Below, one piece after another: positions 1 to 8,378 of a DNA stretch of 64,000 nt. Origin of the DNA: Micrococcales bacterium (lineage in GTDB: Bacteria; Actinomycetota; Actinomycetes; S36-B12; UBA10799); NCBI GenBank assembly GCA_016703125.1, contig JADJCR010000004.1, positions 310,001 through 374,000 of the forward strand. Reading direction: 5' to 3'. The notes beneath the pieces were generated by a model, which saw nothing but the letters and a program-made list of their open reading frames with translations, was not told the origin of the DNA and did no database searches. Both the position numbers and the translations under genes were made by a program. Position 1 is the stretch's first letter. Each line of letters begins with the position of its first letter.

Positions 1-399
1 CGTGCAGCCGCTGACCCTGACGCCGTAGGCCAGCGCATCAGCCACAGCATGGGCTCCGGGGAACGCCGGCAGAAGTGCGGGGTGGCTGTTGATCACCCGC
101 TGGGGAAACCGCTCCAGGAACGCCGCGTCGAGGATGCGCATGAACCCCGCGGACACCACCCATTCGGGGTCGGAATCCGACAACGCGTCGGCCAGCGCGA
201 GGCTCCACGCCGCGCGATCGGGGTACTCGGCGGGCCCGATGACGACGGTGGGGATGCCGGCTGCCTGCGCGCGACGCAAGCCAACCGCGGGCCGGTCCGC
301 GGCCACCACCGCGATGTCATAGGTGCGTGCGGGGTCGTCGATGAGGGACTGCAGCAGGGTGCCGGTTCCGGAGATCATCACGGCGATGCGGGCGGGCAC
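1..399 (-). CDS. purN: phosphoribosylglycinamide formyltransferase, C-terminus cut by window edge
   Basis: Transfers a formyl group from 10-formyl-THF to GAR in de novo purine synthesis. Only the first 133 residues are in the window. The substrate loop ISGTGTLLQ lies at residues 9-17, and the catalytic pair Asn104 and His106 lies in NSHPALLPAFPGAHA; the catalytic Asp expected near 140 is beyond the edge. The GTG start is chosen because a TAGGAT -10 hexamer ends 7 nt upstream, which suggests a leaderless message. It lies 32 bp after the DUF6350 gene, the usual actinobacterial pairing; purH is the expected next gene outside the window. Confidence 0.93.
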   Translation of the reverse strand, partial: MPARIAVMISGTGTLLQSLIDDPARTYDIAVVAADRPAVGLRRAQAAGIPTVVIGPAEYPDRAAWSLALADALSDSDPEWVVSAGFMRILDAAFLERFPQRVINSHPALLPAFPGAHAVADALAYGVRVSGCT

Positions 400-406
400 G
401 ACACCG

Positions 407-412
407 ATCCTA
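407..412 (-). promoter_or_regulatory. -10 element TAGGAT of purN
   Basis: TANNNT hexamer on the minus strand ending 7 nt before the purN GTG, the spacing of a leaderless actinobacterial promoter. No clear -35 is visible. Confidence 0.5.
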
Positions 413-431
413 GGGCCCGCCCCGGGGCGGC

Positions 432-1751
432 TCAGGCGGGGACGTCCTCGGCGTCGTCAGCGTGGGTGACGTCATCGGTGATATCGACGACATCGCGAGA
501 GCGCCAGCGCCGGTGGGCCCACATGGCAGCGCCCTCCAGCACGGTCCCGGCGACCACGCCGGCCAGCAGCACGGCGATCGCCATGGGCGGGGGGCCGAGG
601 ACCTCGAGCCGACCGGCGCCCAGGCGGCCGATGCTGATCGCCCACCACAGATCGACCGCGATGAGCACCAGGCCCACCGCCGCCGCCCTCGGCAGCAGCC
701 ATGACCGCCAATCCGCGGCGCGACCGGCCAGCCGGGACAGCACCACCCCGGCGGCGACGGGGATCAGGATCCCGATCAGCCACAACGGCTGCGAGGTCGT
801 GGGCAACAGGTTCAGGCCGATCAGCGGCACCTGCTCGGTGACCGGGCTCACGGGCGTGACCGCGACCCCGCCCACCGTGACCCCGGTCCCGGCCACGAAC
901 GACAGGCACCACATGAGGGTCGCCGGCAAGTAGCCAAGCCACGCGACCAGCAGCGCGATGCCACCCACGAGGCCGGGATCGAGATCCCGCAGCCAGGCGC
1001 TCAGTACCGGGTAACCCACAGCCAGAGCCGCGACGAGGATCACACAGGCACCGGCGGTCAGTGCCGCCAGGGCGCCGACGGCAGGCCGCGACCAGCGCCA
1101 CACGCGGGGCAGCAGGTCGGGAGCCAGGCGCGCGCGCCACACGATCGCCGCGAACGAGACGACGAAGGCCAGCAGCCCGGCGTGCAGCAGAGCCCGGCTC
1201 GGCATGGCCGCGGCACCGGTGACGGTGCCGTACAGCGCGGCCAGCAGGGCGATCAACGCGTAGGGGCCGGCCAGGCAGGCCGCTGCCACGACGGCGGATT
1301 TCGGGTATGCGATGGCCGCCCTGTGGGCCACCCATCTGCCCGCGGCCCACAGGGTGAGGGCAGGGAACACCACCCACGCCCACGGGAGGAGTGACCAGAC
1401 ACCGGCACCGACCACGAAGGGGGTGCCGTGTGCGACCAGCCAGATGTCCGCACCCATCCGCATCGCGGTGTCGGACGCGGACTCGCCGGCGGCGAAGATC
1501 CACACGACCAGCGTGAGGACCACGGTGATCACCAAGCCGGTCAGTGCCGCCCAGATGCCGGCAGCTGCCCCCGCCACCGGGGCGGGCAGCGGACCGGACC
1601 GCCAGAACGTCGACACGGCGTTGGCCGGGGAGGCCCAGCCGGCGCGAGTGGCCTTGATGCGGTCGGCCTCACGGCCGGTCCCGGTGCGGTTGCCCGGACG
1701 GGACCGCGGGGTCCGGCTCCGGTTGGCGGGACCCTGTGAAGCGCGACTCAC
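432..1751 (-). CDS. DUF6350 (PerM-like) polytopic membrane protein
   Basis: About 439 residues with roughly ten hydrophobic segments separated by short Arg-rich loops, a charged N-terminus of about 45 residues, and an acidic cytoplasmic tail. The family includes mycobacterial PerM, linked to cell division and persistence; that role is family knowledge and is not visible here. Neighbours match the usual sucCD-DUF6350-purN order, interrupted here by a divergent patatin gene. The open frame runs upstream to 2906 only because it is antisense to the patatin gene. GTG at 1751 is the first start outside that gene, but it has no clear ribosome binding site or -10 element, so the true start may lie inside. 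Confidence 0.78.
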   Translation of the reverse strand: MSRASQGPANRSRTPRSRPGNRTGTGREADRIKATRAGWASPANAVSTFWRSGPLPAPVAGAAAGIWAALTGLVITVVLTLVVWIFAAGESASDTAMRMGADIWLVAHGTPFVVGAGVWSLLPWAWVVFPALTLWAAGRWVAHRAAIAYPKSAVVAAACLAGPYALIALLAALYGTVTGAAAMPSRALLHAGLLAFVVSFAAIVWRARLAPDLLPRVWRWSRPAVGALAALTAGACVILVAALAVGYPVLSAWLRDLDPGLVGGIALLVAWLGYLPATLMWCLSFVAGTGVTVGGVAVTPVSPVTEQVPLIGLNLLPTTSQPLWLIGILIPVAAGVVLSRLAGRAADWRSWLLPRAAAVGLVLIAVDLWWAISIGRLGAGRLEVLGPPPMAIAVLLAGVVAGTVLEGAAMWAHRRWRSRDVVDITDDVTHADDAEDVPA

Positions 1752-1830
1752 TGGACTAGGTTCGCATCCCTTTCTGGCAGTCGGTGGACATACACGCCGA
1801 TTACCCCACCTGCGCCGGTGCCGGCCGCAG

Positions 1831-1836
1831 TACGGT
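1831..1836 (+). promoter_or_regulatory. -10 element TACGGT of patatin gene
   Basis: TANNNT hexamer ending exactly 6 nt before the ATG at 1843, consistent with a leaderless transcript. Confidence 0.55.
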
Positions 1837-1842
1837 CGAAGC

Positions 1843-3057
1843 ATGAGCCGACCCGTGGTGGCGGTGGTGTTGACCGGCGCTGCCGCACGGGGCGCGTTCC
1901 AGGCCGGCGCGCTGTCGCGCATCGTGCCCGCGCTCATCGAACGCGGCGAACGTCCGACGGTCTTCCTGGGCACGTCGGCAGGTGCCATCAACGCCTCGCT
2001 CTGGGGTAGCCTCGCGCATCTGCCCGCCGACGAGGCGGCCGCAGCCCTGCTGGCCATCTGGCGCAGCATGGACCGGCCGGACGTGTACGCCCACCCGGCC
2101 GGATCTCTCGTACGCAGCGCTTTGGGGTTGCTGCCCGGAGCGCTGCTGGGCACCGGGGACGGCGTCGCGAGCGTGCTCGACACCGAGCCCCTGCGCCGAA
2201 CCGCTGCGGAGACGCTCGACGCCGGGCGACTGAGCGCCAATGTCGCGGCCGGACATGTGGACGCGGTGGGAGTAGCTGCCACCCGGATTCCGCCCGACCT
2301 GCCGAAGGCCCCCACCCGTCGCGATCCCGCCGAGCAGTGGTCCATCTCGCACGCCCACAGCGTGCTCTTCCTCGACACCACCCTGGATGCGACCCACGTG
2401 GCTGATCCCGATCGGGCATTGCGCCTGAGCAGCGGACCCGTCGAAGCTGAACACGTCCTCGCCTCAGCGGCCATCCCCGTCGCGTTCCCAGCCGTGGAGG
2501 TCACACGGCCCGAACGGTTCGCGGGCTGGTACGTGGATGGCGGAGTCCGGCTCAACGCGCCGTTGCGCCCGGCCGTGGCACTCGGCGCGCAACGCCTGGT
2601 CGTGATCGCCGCGCATGCCACGAGGTACCCCACCTCCACGCCGGGGAGCCCCGGCGAGCGACCGGACGTGGCCGACGCGGCGGCGATGACCCTGCACTCG
2701 ATCCTGGCCGACCGGGTCATCGAGGATCTCCATGACATCCGCACTCGCAACAGGTGGCTCGCGCAGGGGTGCTCCCCCACTCCCGCGGCGCGCCCCGGAT
2801 ACCACCATGTGGCGGTCATGGAGGTGTCGCCGGAACCCGGCTCGCTGGCCGATCTCGCCGCGGAGGTTCTCAGGTCGAAGTCCTGGTGGCGTGAGAGCGA
2901 CAGCATCGTCCTGGGTCGCCTGCTGCGCGGAGTCGGCGCGGGACCCGGCCAGCAGGAGTTGCTCAGCTACATGTTCTTCGACGACGAGTACTTCGCGCGC
3001 CAGATCGCACTGGGCCAAGCGGCCGCCGACCGGGCCCTGCGCCGCGGCTGGCAGTAG
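1843..3057 (+). CDS. patatin-like phospholipase family protein
   Basis: 404 residues, predicted cytoplasmic serine lipid hydrolase with a Ser-Asp dyad. Visible family motifs: a glycine-rich oxyanion segment TGAAARGAF near residue 11, the nucleophile elbow GTSAG at 43-47 (Ser45), and the DGG motif with Asp232. No signal peptide or membrane segment is seen. It is transcribed divergently from DUF6350. The last 14 bases, including the stop codon, are copied again 177 bp downstream in a tandem repeat. Substrate unknown; it could be a phospholipase or a general esterase. Confidence 0.88.
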   Translation: MSRPVVAVVLTGAAARGAFQAGALSRIVPALIERGERPTVFLGTSAGAINASLWGSLAHLPADEAAAALLAIWRSMDRPDVYAHPAGSLVRSALGLLPGALLGTGDGVASVLDTEPLRRTAAETLDAGRLSANVAAGHVDAVGVAATRIPPDLPKAPTRRDPAEQWSISHAHSVLFLDTTLDATHVADPDRALRLSSGPVEAEHVLASAAIPVAFPAVEVTRPERFAGWYVDGGVRLNAPLRPAVALGAQRLVVIAAHATRYPTSTPGSPGERPDVADAAAMTLHSILADRVIEDLHDIRTRNRWLAQGCSPTPAARPGYHHVAVMEVSPEPGSLADLAAEVLRSKSWWRESDSIVLGRLLRGVGAGPGQQELLSYMFFDDEYFARQIALGQAAADRALRRGWQ

Positions 3058-3387
3058 CCGCCCGACACCACAAGTGGGCGAAACCCTCTTCCCGGCGCCC
3101 AGTTCCGGTGTCCACGGAAGCGACACAACGGGGCAATACGGGCAAATCACCGCCACAAGTGGGCGGATCCACAGGCAAACCACGCTGGGTCGCCCAGTTG
3201 TGGTGCCGACGCACTGCGTTGCGGCTGGCAGTAGCCGCCCGACACCACAAGTGGGCGAAACCCTCTTCCCGGCGCCCAGTTCCGGTGTCCACGGAAGCGA
3301 CACAACGGGGCAATACGGGCAAATCACCGCCACAAGTGGGCGGAACCACAGGCAAACCGCCCTATGTCGCCCAGTTGTGGTGCCGAC
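3044..3387. repeat. two 167-bp tandem copies, period 177, starting inside the patatin gene
   Basis: Copy 1 is 3044-3210 and copy 2 is 3221-3387, separated by 10 bp and nearly identical. The copied unit includes the last 14 bases of the patatin gene. Each copy carries three occurrences of a 14-base motif of the form RCCACAASTGGGCG: two direct (3067-3080, 3152-3165; 3244-3257, 3329-3342) and one reverse (3191-3204; 3368-3381). The array fills the whole gap between the convergent patatin and sucD genes. Short open frames here are repeat artefacts. The motif recurs at 51.9-52.05 kb. Confidence 0.9.
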
Positions 3388-3404
3388 TCCGTCGAGCCGG
3401 TCGG

Positions 3405-4289
3405 TCAGAGACCCGCGACGATCTCGTGGACGAGACGGGCAGCCTGCGCCGGTGTCTTCCCGACCCGCACGCCCGCGGCTTCGAGCGCCTCGGCCTTGGC
3501 CACGGCGGTCCCGGACGAGCCGGACACGATGGCGCCGGCGTGGCCCATCGTCTTGCCCTCCGGCGCGGTGAACCCGGCCACATAGCCGACGACAGGCTTG
3601 GTGACGTTGTCCTTGATGAACGCCGCTGCCCGCTCCTCGGCGTCCCCGCCGATCTCACCGATCATGATGATGACGTCGGTCTCGGGGTCCTCCTCGAACG
3701 CGGCGAGGCAGTCGATGTGGGTGGTCCCGATAACGGGGTCACCACCGATGCCGACCGCTGTCGTGAAGCCGATGTCACGGCACTCGAACATCATCTGGTA
3801 CGTCAAGGTCCCCGACTTCGACACCAGCCCGATCCGTCCGGGCCGGGAGATGTCCGCCGGGATGATGCCGGCGTTGGACTTGCCGGGGCTGATGAGTCCG
3901 GGGCAGTTCGGGCCGATGATCCGGGTGGTGCCGGCGTCCTTGGCGTAAGTGAAGAAGTTGGCCGTGTCGTGCACCGGCACCCCTTCCGTGATGACCACGG
4001 CCAGCGGCACCTGCGCGTCGACGACCTCTTGCACCGCGCCCTTGGTGAACTTGGGCGGCACGAAGACGACCGACACGTTGGCGCCGGTGCCGTCCACGGC
4101 CTCCTGCACCGAGTTGAAGACGGGGATGGCCGTGCCGTCGGCGTCGACGGTCTGGCCCCCCTTGCCCGGCGTGACGCCGGCCACGATGTTGGAGCCACCG
4201 GCGACCATCCGCCGGGTGTGCTTGCCACCCTCGGAACCGGTGATGCCCTGCACCAGGATGCGGGAGCTGTCGTCCAGGTAGATCGCCAT
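3405..4289 (-). CDS. sucD: succinyl-CoA ligase (ADP/GDP-forming) alpha subunit
   Basis: 294 residues, standard length. With SucC it interconverts succinyl-CoA and succinate with substrate-level phosphorylation in the TCA cycle. It has the N-terminal CoA-binding Rossmann domain (GITGSEGGKHT near residue 15) and the phosphorylated histidine, His250, in GHAGAIV. It starts 16 bp after the sucC stop, so the two form an operon. The gene ends just inside the edge of the downstream tandem repeat. Confidence 0.97.
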   Translation of the reverse strand: MAIYLDDSSRILVQGITGSEGGKHTRRMVAGGSNIVAGVTPGKGGQTVDADGTAIPVFNSVQEAVDGTGANVSVVFVPPKFTKGAVQEVVDAQVPLAVVITEGVPVHDTANFFTYAKDAGTTRIIGPNCPGLISPGKSNAGIIPADISRPGRIGLVSKSGTLTYQMMFECRDIGFTTAVGIGGDPVIGTTHIDCLAAFEEDPETDVIIMIGEIGGDAEERAAAFIKDNVTKPVVGYVAGFTAPEGKTMGHAGAIVSGSSGTAVAKAEALEAAGVRVGKTPAQAARLVHEIVAGL

Positions 4290-4305
4290 GTCTGTTGTTC
4301 TCCCT

Positions 4306-5478
4306 CTACCGCGCGGCCAGTTCGGCGACCCGCGCCGCGGCCTCGTCCATCGTGTCCACGAGTTCGATCACGTCGTGCTCGGCTTCGTCGAGGATGCGCC
4401 GGCCCTCGGCGGCGTTGTTGCCGTCGAGCCGGCAGACCAAGGGCTTGTCCACCACGTCGCCGCGCTCCGCAAGCATCTGCATGGCCTGCACGATGCCGTT
4501 GGCCACCGCGTCGCAGGCGGTGATGCCGCCGAAGACGTTGACGAACACGCTCTTGACCTCGGGGTCGCCGAGGATGATCTCGAGGCCGTCCGCCATGACT
4601 TGTGCGGAGGCACCACCACCGATGTCGAGGAAGTTCGCAGGCTTCACGCCACCGAACTGCTCACCGGCGTAGGCGACGACATCCAGAGTGCTCATCACCA
4701 GTCCGGCGCCGTTGCCGATGATGCCGACCTCGCCGGAGAGCTTGACGTAGTTCAGGCCCTTCTCCTTGGCCTGAACCTCCAGCGGGTCGGTGGCTGCGAT
4801 GTCCACCAGGGCTTCGTGGTCGGGGTGGCGGAAGTCTGCGTTGTCGTCGAGCGTGACCTTGCCGTCCAGCGCCAGCACCTGACCGTCGGGCGTCTTCACC
4901 AGCGGGTTGACCTCCACCAGGGTGGCGTCCTCCTTGACGAAGACGTCCCAGAGCTTGACCAGCACGTTCACCACCTGGTCGGCGACATCGGCCGGGAACG
5001 TCGCCTCGGCCACGATCTCGGCGGCCTTCGCGGGGTCGACGCCGGCGATCGGGTCGATCGCGACCTTCGCCAGCGCCTCAGGCTTGGTGGCGGCCACCTC
5101 CTCGATGTCCATGCCGCCCTCGACACTGGCCATCGCCAGGAAGTTGCGGTTGGCGCGGTCGAGCAGGAACGAGACGTAATACTCCTCTGCGATGTCCGCT
5201 GCACCGGTGATGAGCACCTTCTGGACGATGTGGCCCTTGATGTCCAGCCCGAGGATCCCCTCGGCCTTGGCCTGCGCATCGGCGGGGTTCTCGGCGAGCT
5301 TCACACCGCCGGCCTTACCCCGGCCGCCGGTCTTCACCTGCGCCTTGACCACGACCGGACCCCCGATGCGCTCGGCAGCCGCCGCGGCAGCCCCGGCTTC
5401 GGTGATGACCTCGCCCGACTGGGTGGGTACGCCGTGCTTGGCGAACAGTTCCTTGGCCTGGTACTCGTAAAGATCCAC
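4306..5478 (-). CDS. sucC: succinyl-CoA ligase beta subunit
   Basis: 390 residues. N-terminal ATP-grasp nucleotide-binding domain followed by the CoA-ligase domain (GGASAQVMADGLE, VNVFGGITACD). The GTG at 5478 gives the canonical beginning VDLYEYQAKELF and has a GAGGTGG ribosome binding site 5 nt upstream; the longer open frame to 5535 adds non-family residues. First gene of sucCD, with the small mutase subunit just upstream on the same strand. Confidence 0.97.
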   Translation of the reverse strand: MDLYEYQAKELFAKHGVPTQSGEVITEAGAAAAAAERIGGPVVVKAQVKTGGRGKAGGVKLAENPADAQAKAEGILGLDIKGHIVQKVLITGAADIAEEYYVSFLLDRANRNFLAMASVEGGMDIEEVAATKPEALAKVAIDPIAGVDPAKAAEIVAEATFPADVADQVVNVLVKLWDVFVKEDATLVEVNPLVKTPDGQVLALDGKVTLDDNADFRHPDHEALVDIAATDPLEVQAKEKGLNYVKLSGEVGIIGNGAGLVMSTLDVVAYAGEQFGGVKPANFLDIGGGASAQVMADGLEIILGDPEVKSVFVNVFGGITACDAVANGIVQAMQMLAERGDVVDKPLVCRLDGNNAAEGRRILDEAEHDVIELVDTMDEAAARVAELAAR

Positions 5479-5565
5479 TGCACCACCTCGATCGCTACCA
5501 ACTGTGCTTGCTTGAGACGCTACTAATCGCGGCACCGGCAGTGGACAGTGGGTCGCGCGAACCCT

Positions 5566-5973
5566 TCAGACGACCGGGGTCGCGCCCAGGTTCGCCCTGA
5601 CCCAGGTGACGACGTCGTCGGTGGAGGTGCCGGGGGTGAACACCCGGGCCACCCCCATCTGCGCCAACGGCTCCAAGTCCTCCTCGGGGATGATGCCCCC
5701 GCCGAAGACCACGATGTCGTCGATGTGACGGGCCGCCAGCAGGTCCAGCACGGCCTTGAACAGCGTCATATGGGCCCCGGACAGGATGGACAGGCCGATG
5801 GCCTGCACGTCCTCCTGGATGGCCGCGTGCACGATCATCTCCGGGGTCTGGTGCAGGCCGGTGTACACCACTTCGATCCCGCCGTCGCGCAGGGCCCGGG
5901 CGATGACCTTGGCACCGCGGTCGTGCCCGTCGAGTCCCGCCTTGGCGATCAGCACGCGAATGGGCTCCGTCAC
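5566..5973 (-). CDS. cobalamin-binding small subunit of methylmalonyl-/isobutyryl-CoA mutase type
   Basis: 135 residues forming a single B12-binding Rossmann domain. The cobalamin motif DxHxxG is present as Asp15, His17 and Gly20 (DGHDRG), followed by SILSG and the FGGGIIPEEDL loop. Such stand-alone subunits pair with a separate catalytic subunit, which is not in this window, to rearrange acyl-CoA esters. Succinyl-CoA made by such a mutase would feed SucCD, encoded 87 bp downstream. GTG at 5973 is preferred over ATG at 6000 because TAGACT ends 7 nt upstream of it and the shorter form matches family length. Confidence 0.88.
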   Translation of the reverse strand: MTEPIRVLIAKAGLDGHDRGAKVIARALRDGGIEVVYTGLHQTPEMIVHAAIQEDVQAIGLSILSGAHMTLFKAVLDLLAARHIDDIVVFGGGIIPEEDLEPLAQMGVARVFTPGTSTDDVVTWVRANLGATPVV

Positions 5974-5980
5974 GGGCCCG

Positions 5981-5986
5981 AGTCTA
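5981..5986 (-). promoter_or_regulatory. -10 element TAGACT of the B12-binding subunit
   Basis: TANNNT hexamer 7 nt before the GTG at 5973. It lies inside the longer reading frame from 6000, which argues for the shorter protein. Confidence 0.5.
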
Positions 5987-6099
5987 CGCGCTCGGGCCAT
6001 CGCCGTGACCTATGACCTGTACTTCCGCGATCAGCCGCACGGGGACCGGAAACCGCCGTATTTCGCGGTGTCCGGGGTACAAAACCCGCGATCTTGGGC

Positions 6100-6105
6100 T
6101 AGTTT
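6100..6105 (+). promoter_or_regulatory. -10 element TAGTTT of lipase-like gene
   Basis: Hexamer ending 6 nt before the ATG at 6112; leaderless spacing. Confidence 0.5.
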
Positions 6106-6111
6106 CCCCTT

Positions 6112-7091
6112 ATGCCCGACTGTCCGCCTGAGCACCCCGACCATTCATTCCGGCACAGGATGCAGAAGGCGCGGGACACCACCGGGACCGCCAAGAAGTC
6201 CCTGCTGAACCCCCTGGGGCTGCGCGGGGTCGCCGTCGAGGCGGCCTTCCTGGCCACTCACGTCGCGATGTACCCCTTCGGCCTCGTCGAGGACAAGTAC
6301 CGGCACGCCGAGCAACGGCACAACCTTGATGGCCTGCCACCGGTCCAGCGTGGGCTGATCATCGGCGACGTCGAGGCTGCGGGCACGCCGATCATCCTCA
6401 TCCACGGCATCATCGACAACCACACCGTCTTCGCGTTCCTGCGCCGGGCGCTGAACCGTCGGGGTTTCGGCCGGGTCATCACACTGAACTACTCGCCGCT
6501 GTCCGACGACATCCCGCGTGTGGCCCGGCGGTTGAAGTCGCTGGTGGAGAAGGTCCGCCGTGAGACCGGCTACGAGCGCGTGCACGTCATCGGTCACTCG
6601 ATGGGCGGGGTCGTGGCGCGTTACTACGTGCAGCGTCTCGGTGGCGACAACCGGGTGCACACGCTGGTGACCCTGGGATCTCCGCACGCCGGCACCATGC
6701 CGGCCTATCTGATCCCCACTCGGTGGTCAAGCAAATGCGACCGGGCAGCCCGGTCGTGCAGGAACTCGACGCCCCCCGCCCCGGGTGCCGCACGCGGATG
6801 GTGGCCATCTGGTCGGACCTCGACCAGATGATCATCCCGAAGCGCAACGCCCGTATCGTGCACCCGGACCTCAACGCCCGCAACGTGTTCGTCCGGGGCG
6901 TGGGCCATATGTCGTTCCCGGTTGACGGCAGGGTCGTGCACGAGATCTGCACCACGCTGGCTCAGCTCGATCCGGACGGCTCCACGCTCGTGCGCGGCGC
7001 CACATCCATCGGCAGCAGCACCGGCCGTGTCAGCGAGCCGGTGGTGCCGAGCCGACCGGCCGCGCAGGCGCGCACAGGGGTGGCCGAGTAG
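6112..7091 (+). CDS. alpha/beta-hydrolase, triacylglycerol-lipase-like, with one frame break
   Basis: Lipase-like serine hydrolase of about 326 residues once the frame is restored. Visible: oxyanion-hole HGIIDN near residue 99, nucleophile elbow GHSMGG at 161-166 (Ser163), then LVTLGSPHAGT. The frame breaks in the C run at 6714-6717, where one missing C separates the first frame from the second; restoring it gives PAYLIPHSVVKQM, continuous with the downstream frame that holds the charge-relay residues (SDLDQ, GVGHMSF). Most likely a sequence error. Convergent with the M23 gene. Substrate unknown. Confidence 0.82.
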
Positions 7092-7115
7092 GACCCCACA
7101 CCGGGTCGGGCCTAC
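7088..7115. terminator. short nested inverted repeat at convergent gene ends
   Basis: GACCC (7092-7096) pairs with GGGTC (7103-7107), flanked by GTAG/CTAC. It spans the stop codons of the lipase-like gene and the convergent M23 gene. Weak but possibly bidirectional terminator. Confidence 0.35.
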
Positions 7116-7768
7116 AAGAAGTCCTGCGGATCGCGCTGGTCGCCCTTCTTCAGCACTTCGAAGTGCAGGTGGGGCCCGCTGGTGTTGCCGGTGCTGCCCA
7201 CCGCGCCGATACGCTCCCCGCGCAGGACCCGGTCGCCCTTGTCCACCCCGATGTCGTTCAGGTGCGCGTACAGCGTCTCGACGCCGTTGTCGTGGCGCAC
7301 GATGATGTGGTTGCCGTAGGCGCCACCCCAGCCGGCTTCCACCACCCGGCCGGCCAGAGCCGAGAACACAGGTGTGCCCGTGGCGGTGGCGAAGTCCAGT
7401 CCGGTGTGGTGACCGGAGGACCAGCTGCTGCCGGCCTGGCCGAAGTAGGCGGTGTTGCGGTAGTTGCGGGTGGGCGTGAACATGTCGCCGCTGCTGCGTT
7501 GTGCCCGCTGCTCGGCGCGCCTGGCCCGGCGGATCTCGATCTGCTTGGCCGTGTCCGCCGCGTCATCCATCAGGTCCGGCGGGAACGCCGGCATATCCGC
7601 CGCGGGCTGCGCCACGGGCGGCGCCACGGGCTGATCGACCGCCTCGGCCTGATCGACGGAGGCAAGCACCACGTCGGCGCCGCCTGGCACCGCACCGAGC
7701 ACCAGCGCACCGGCGACCACCGCGACACTGGCTCCCTGCACGAACTCCGGAATGCCATATGTGCTCAC
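7112..7768 (-). CDS. M23 family metallopeptidase, membrane-anchored or secreted
   Basis: 218 residues. A hydrophobic segment at about 9-36 suggests a signal peptide or anchor, followed by a Pro/Ala-rich linker, a short Arg-rich helical stretch (about 76-92) and a C-terminal LytM/M23 domain. Zinc-binding pattern: His121 and Asp125 (HTGLD), and His200/His202 in GPHLHF, with His169 in YAHL. Predicted peptidoglycan endopeptidase outside the membrane. GTG at 7768 has a GAGG ribosome binding site. It begins 7 nt after the second M23 gene, so the two are co-transcribed. Confidence 0.9.
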   Translation of the reverse strand: MSTYGIPEFVQGASVAVVAGALVLGAVPGGADVVLASVDQAEAVDQPVAPPVAQPAADMPAFPPDLMDDAADTAKQIEIRRARRAEQRAQRSSGDMFTPTRNYRNTAYFGQAGSSWSSGHHTGLDFATATGTPVFSALAGRVVEAGWGGAYGNHIIVRHDNGVETLYAHLNDIGVDKGDRVLRGERIGAVGSTGNTSGPHLHFEVLKKGDQRDPQDFL

Positions 7769-7775
7769 AGGCGCC

Positions 7776-8277
7776 TCACTCCCCACGCAGGTAGGGACGG
7801 GGGTCGAGCTTCTTGCCGTGCTGCGAACGGATCTCGAAGTGCAGGTGCGGACCGGTGGTGTTCCCGGTGCTGCCCACCTTGCCGACCCGCTGCCCGGACC
7901 GGACGGTCTGACCCTTGCGCACGGCGATGGCCGACAGGTGCGCGTAGAGACTGCGCTTGCCGCTGCGGTGTTTGACGAGTACCGCCTTGCCGTACGCGCC
8001 GGCCCAGCCTGCGTGCACGACCTTGCCGTCGGCCACGGTCCGCACCGGCCGGCCCCGGGGGGCGGAGAAGTCAAGACCGGTGTGCCGGCCGGAGGACCAC
8101 AGCCGGCCTCGCTGGCCGAACTTGGCGGACAACCGGTAGCCGGTGGTGGGCAGGTGGCTGAAGCGGGCCGAGGTGGCCACGGATCGGCGGTCGCCATCGG
8201 CGGCATGCGGGGGCGGTGGCCGGGACCGGCAGTGCCGCCGTGAGGCCTGCTCCCAGCAAGGGGATCAACGTCTTCAT
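7776..8277 (-). CDS. M23 family metallopeptidase, secreted, with probable frame break in N-terminus
   Basis: Catalytic part of about 134 residues is one LytM/M23 domain with HTGLD and GPHLHF zinc motifs, a close paralogue of the downstream gene. Read alone it begins at a GTG (8180) with no secretion signal. In another frame just upstream, ATG at 8277 encodes a good signal peptide, MKTLIPLLGAGLTAALPVPA. Adding one G to the G5 run at 8209-8213 joins the two (PATA-PPHAADGDRRSVATS). I infer one frameshifted secreted peptidase, probably a cell-wall hydrolase. If the break is real, only the 134-residue form is made. Confidence 0.7.
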
Positions 8278-8378
8278 GGCGCTGTTGTGCTCGGTGCGCC
8301 GTCGCGTCAATCACTAGGAGACCGTCAAAACGGGCAAATAGACCGTGACATCCCGCACGTGGGTGTGTTGTGCGTCAC

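Noticed and set aside
1752..2906. Long open frame extending the DUF6350 gene upstream on the minus strand
   Set aside because: It is antisense to the patatin gene, which has clear catalytic motifs and a leaderless-type promoter; long shadow frames are common at this GC content.
3108..4523. 471-codon plus-strand frame over the tandem repeat and sucD
   Set aside because: Antisense to sucD and partly repeat-derived.
5974..6000. ATG at 6000 as the start of the B12-binding subunit
   Set aside because: It adds residues not found in the family and would overlap the TAGACT -10 that fits GTG at 5973.
8278..8378. Riboswitch ahead of the M23 peptidase genes (c-di-AMP types precede some wall hydrolases)
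   Set aside because: Only 100 bp are available and no conserved riboswitch core could be recognised by eye.
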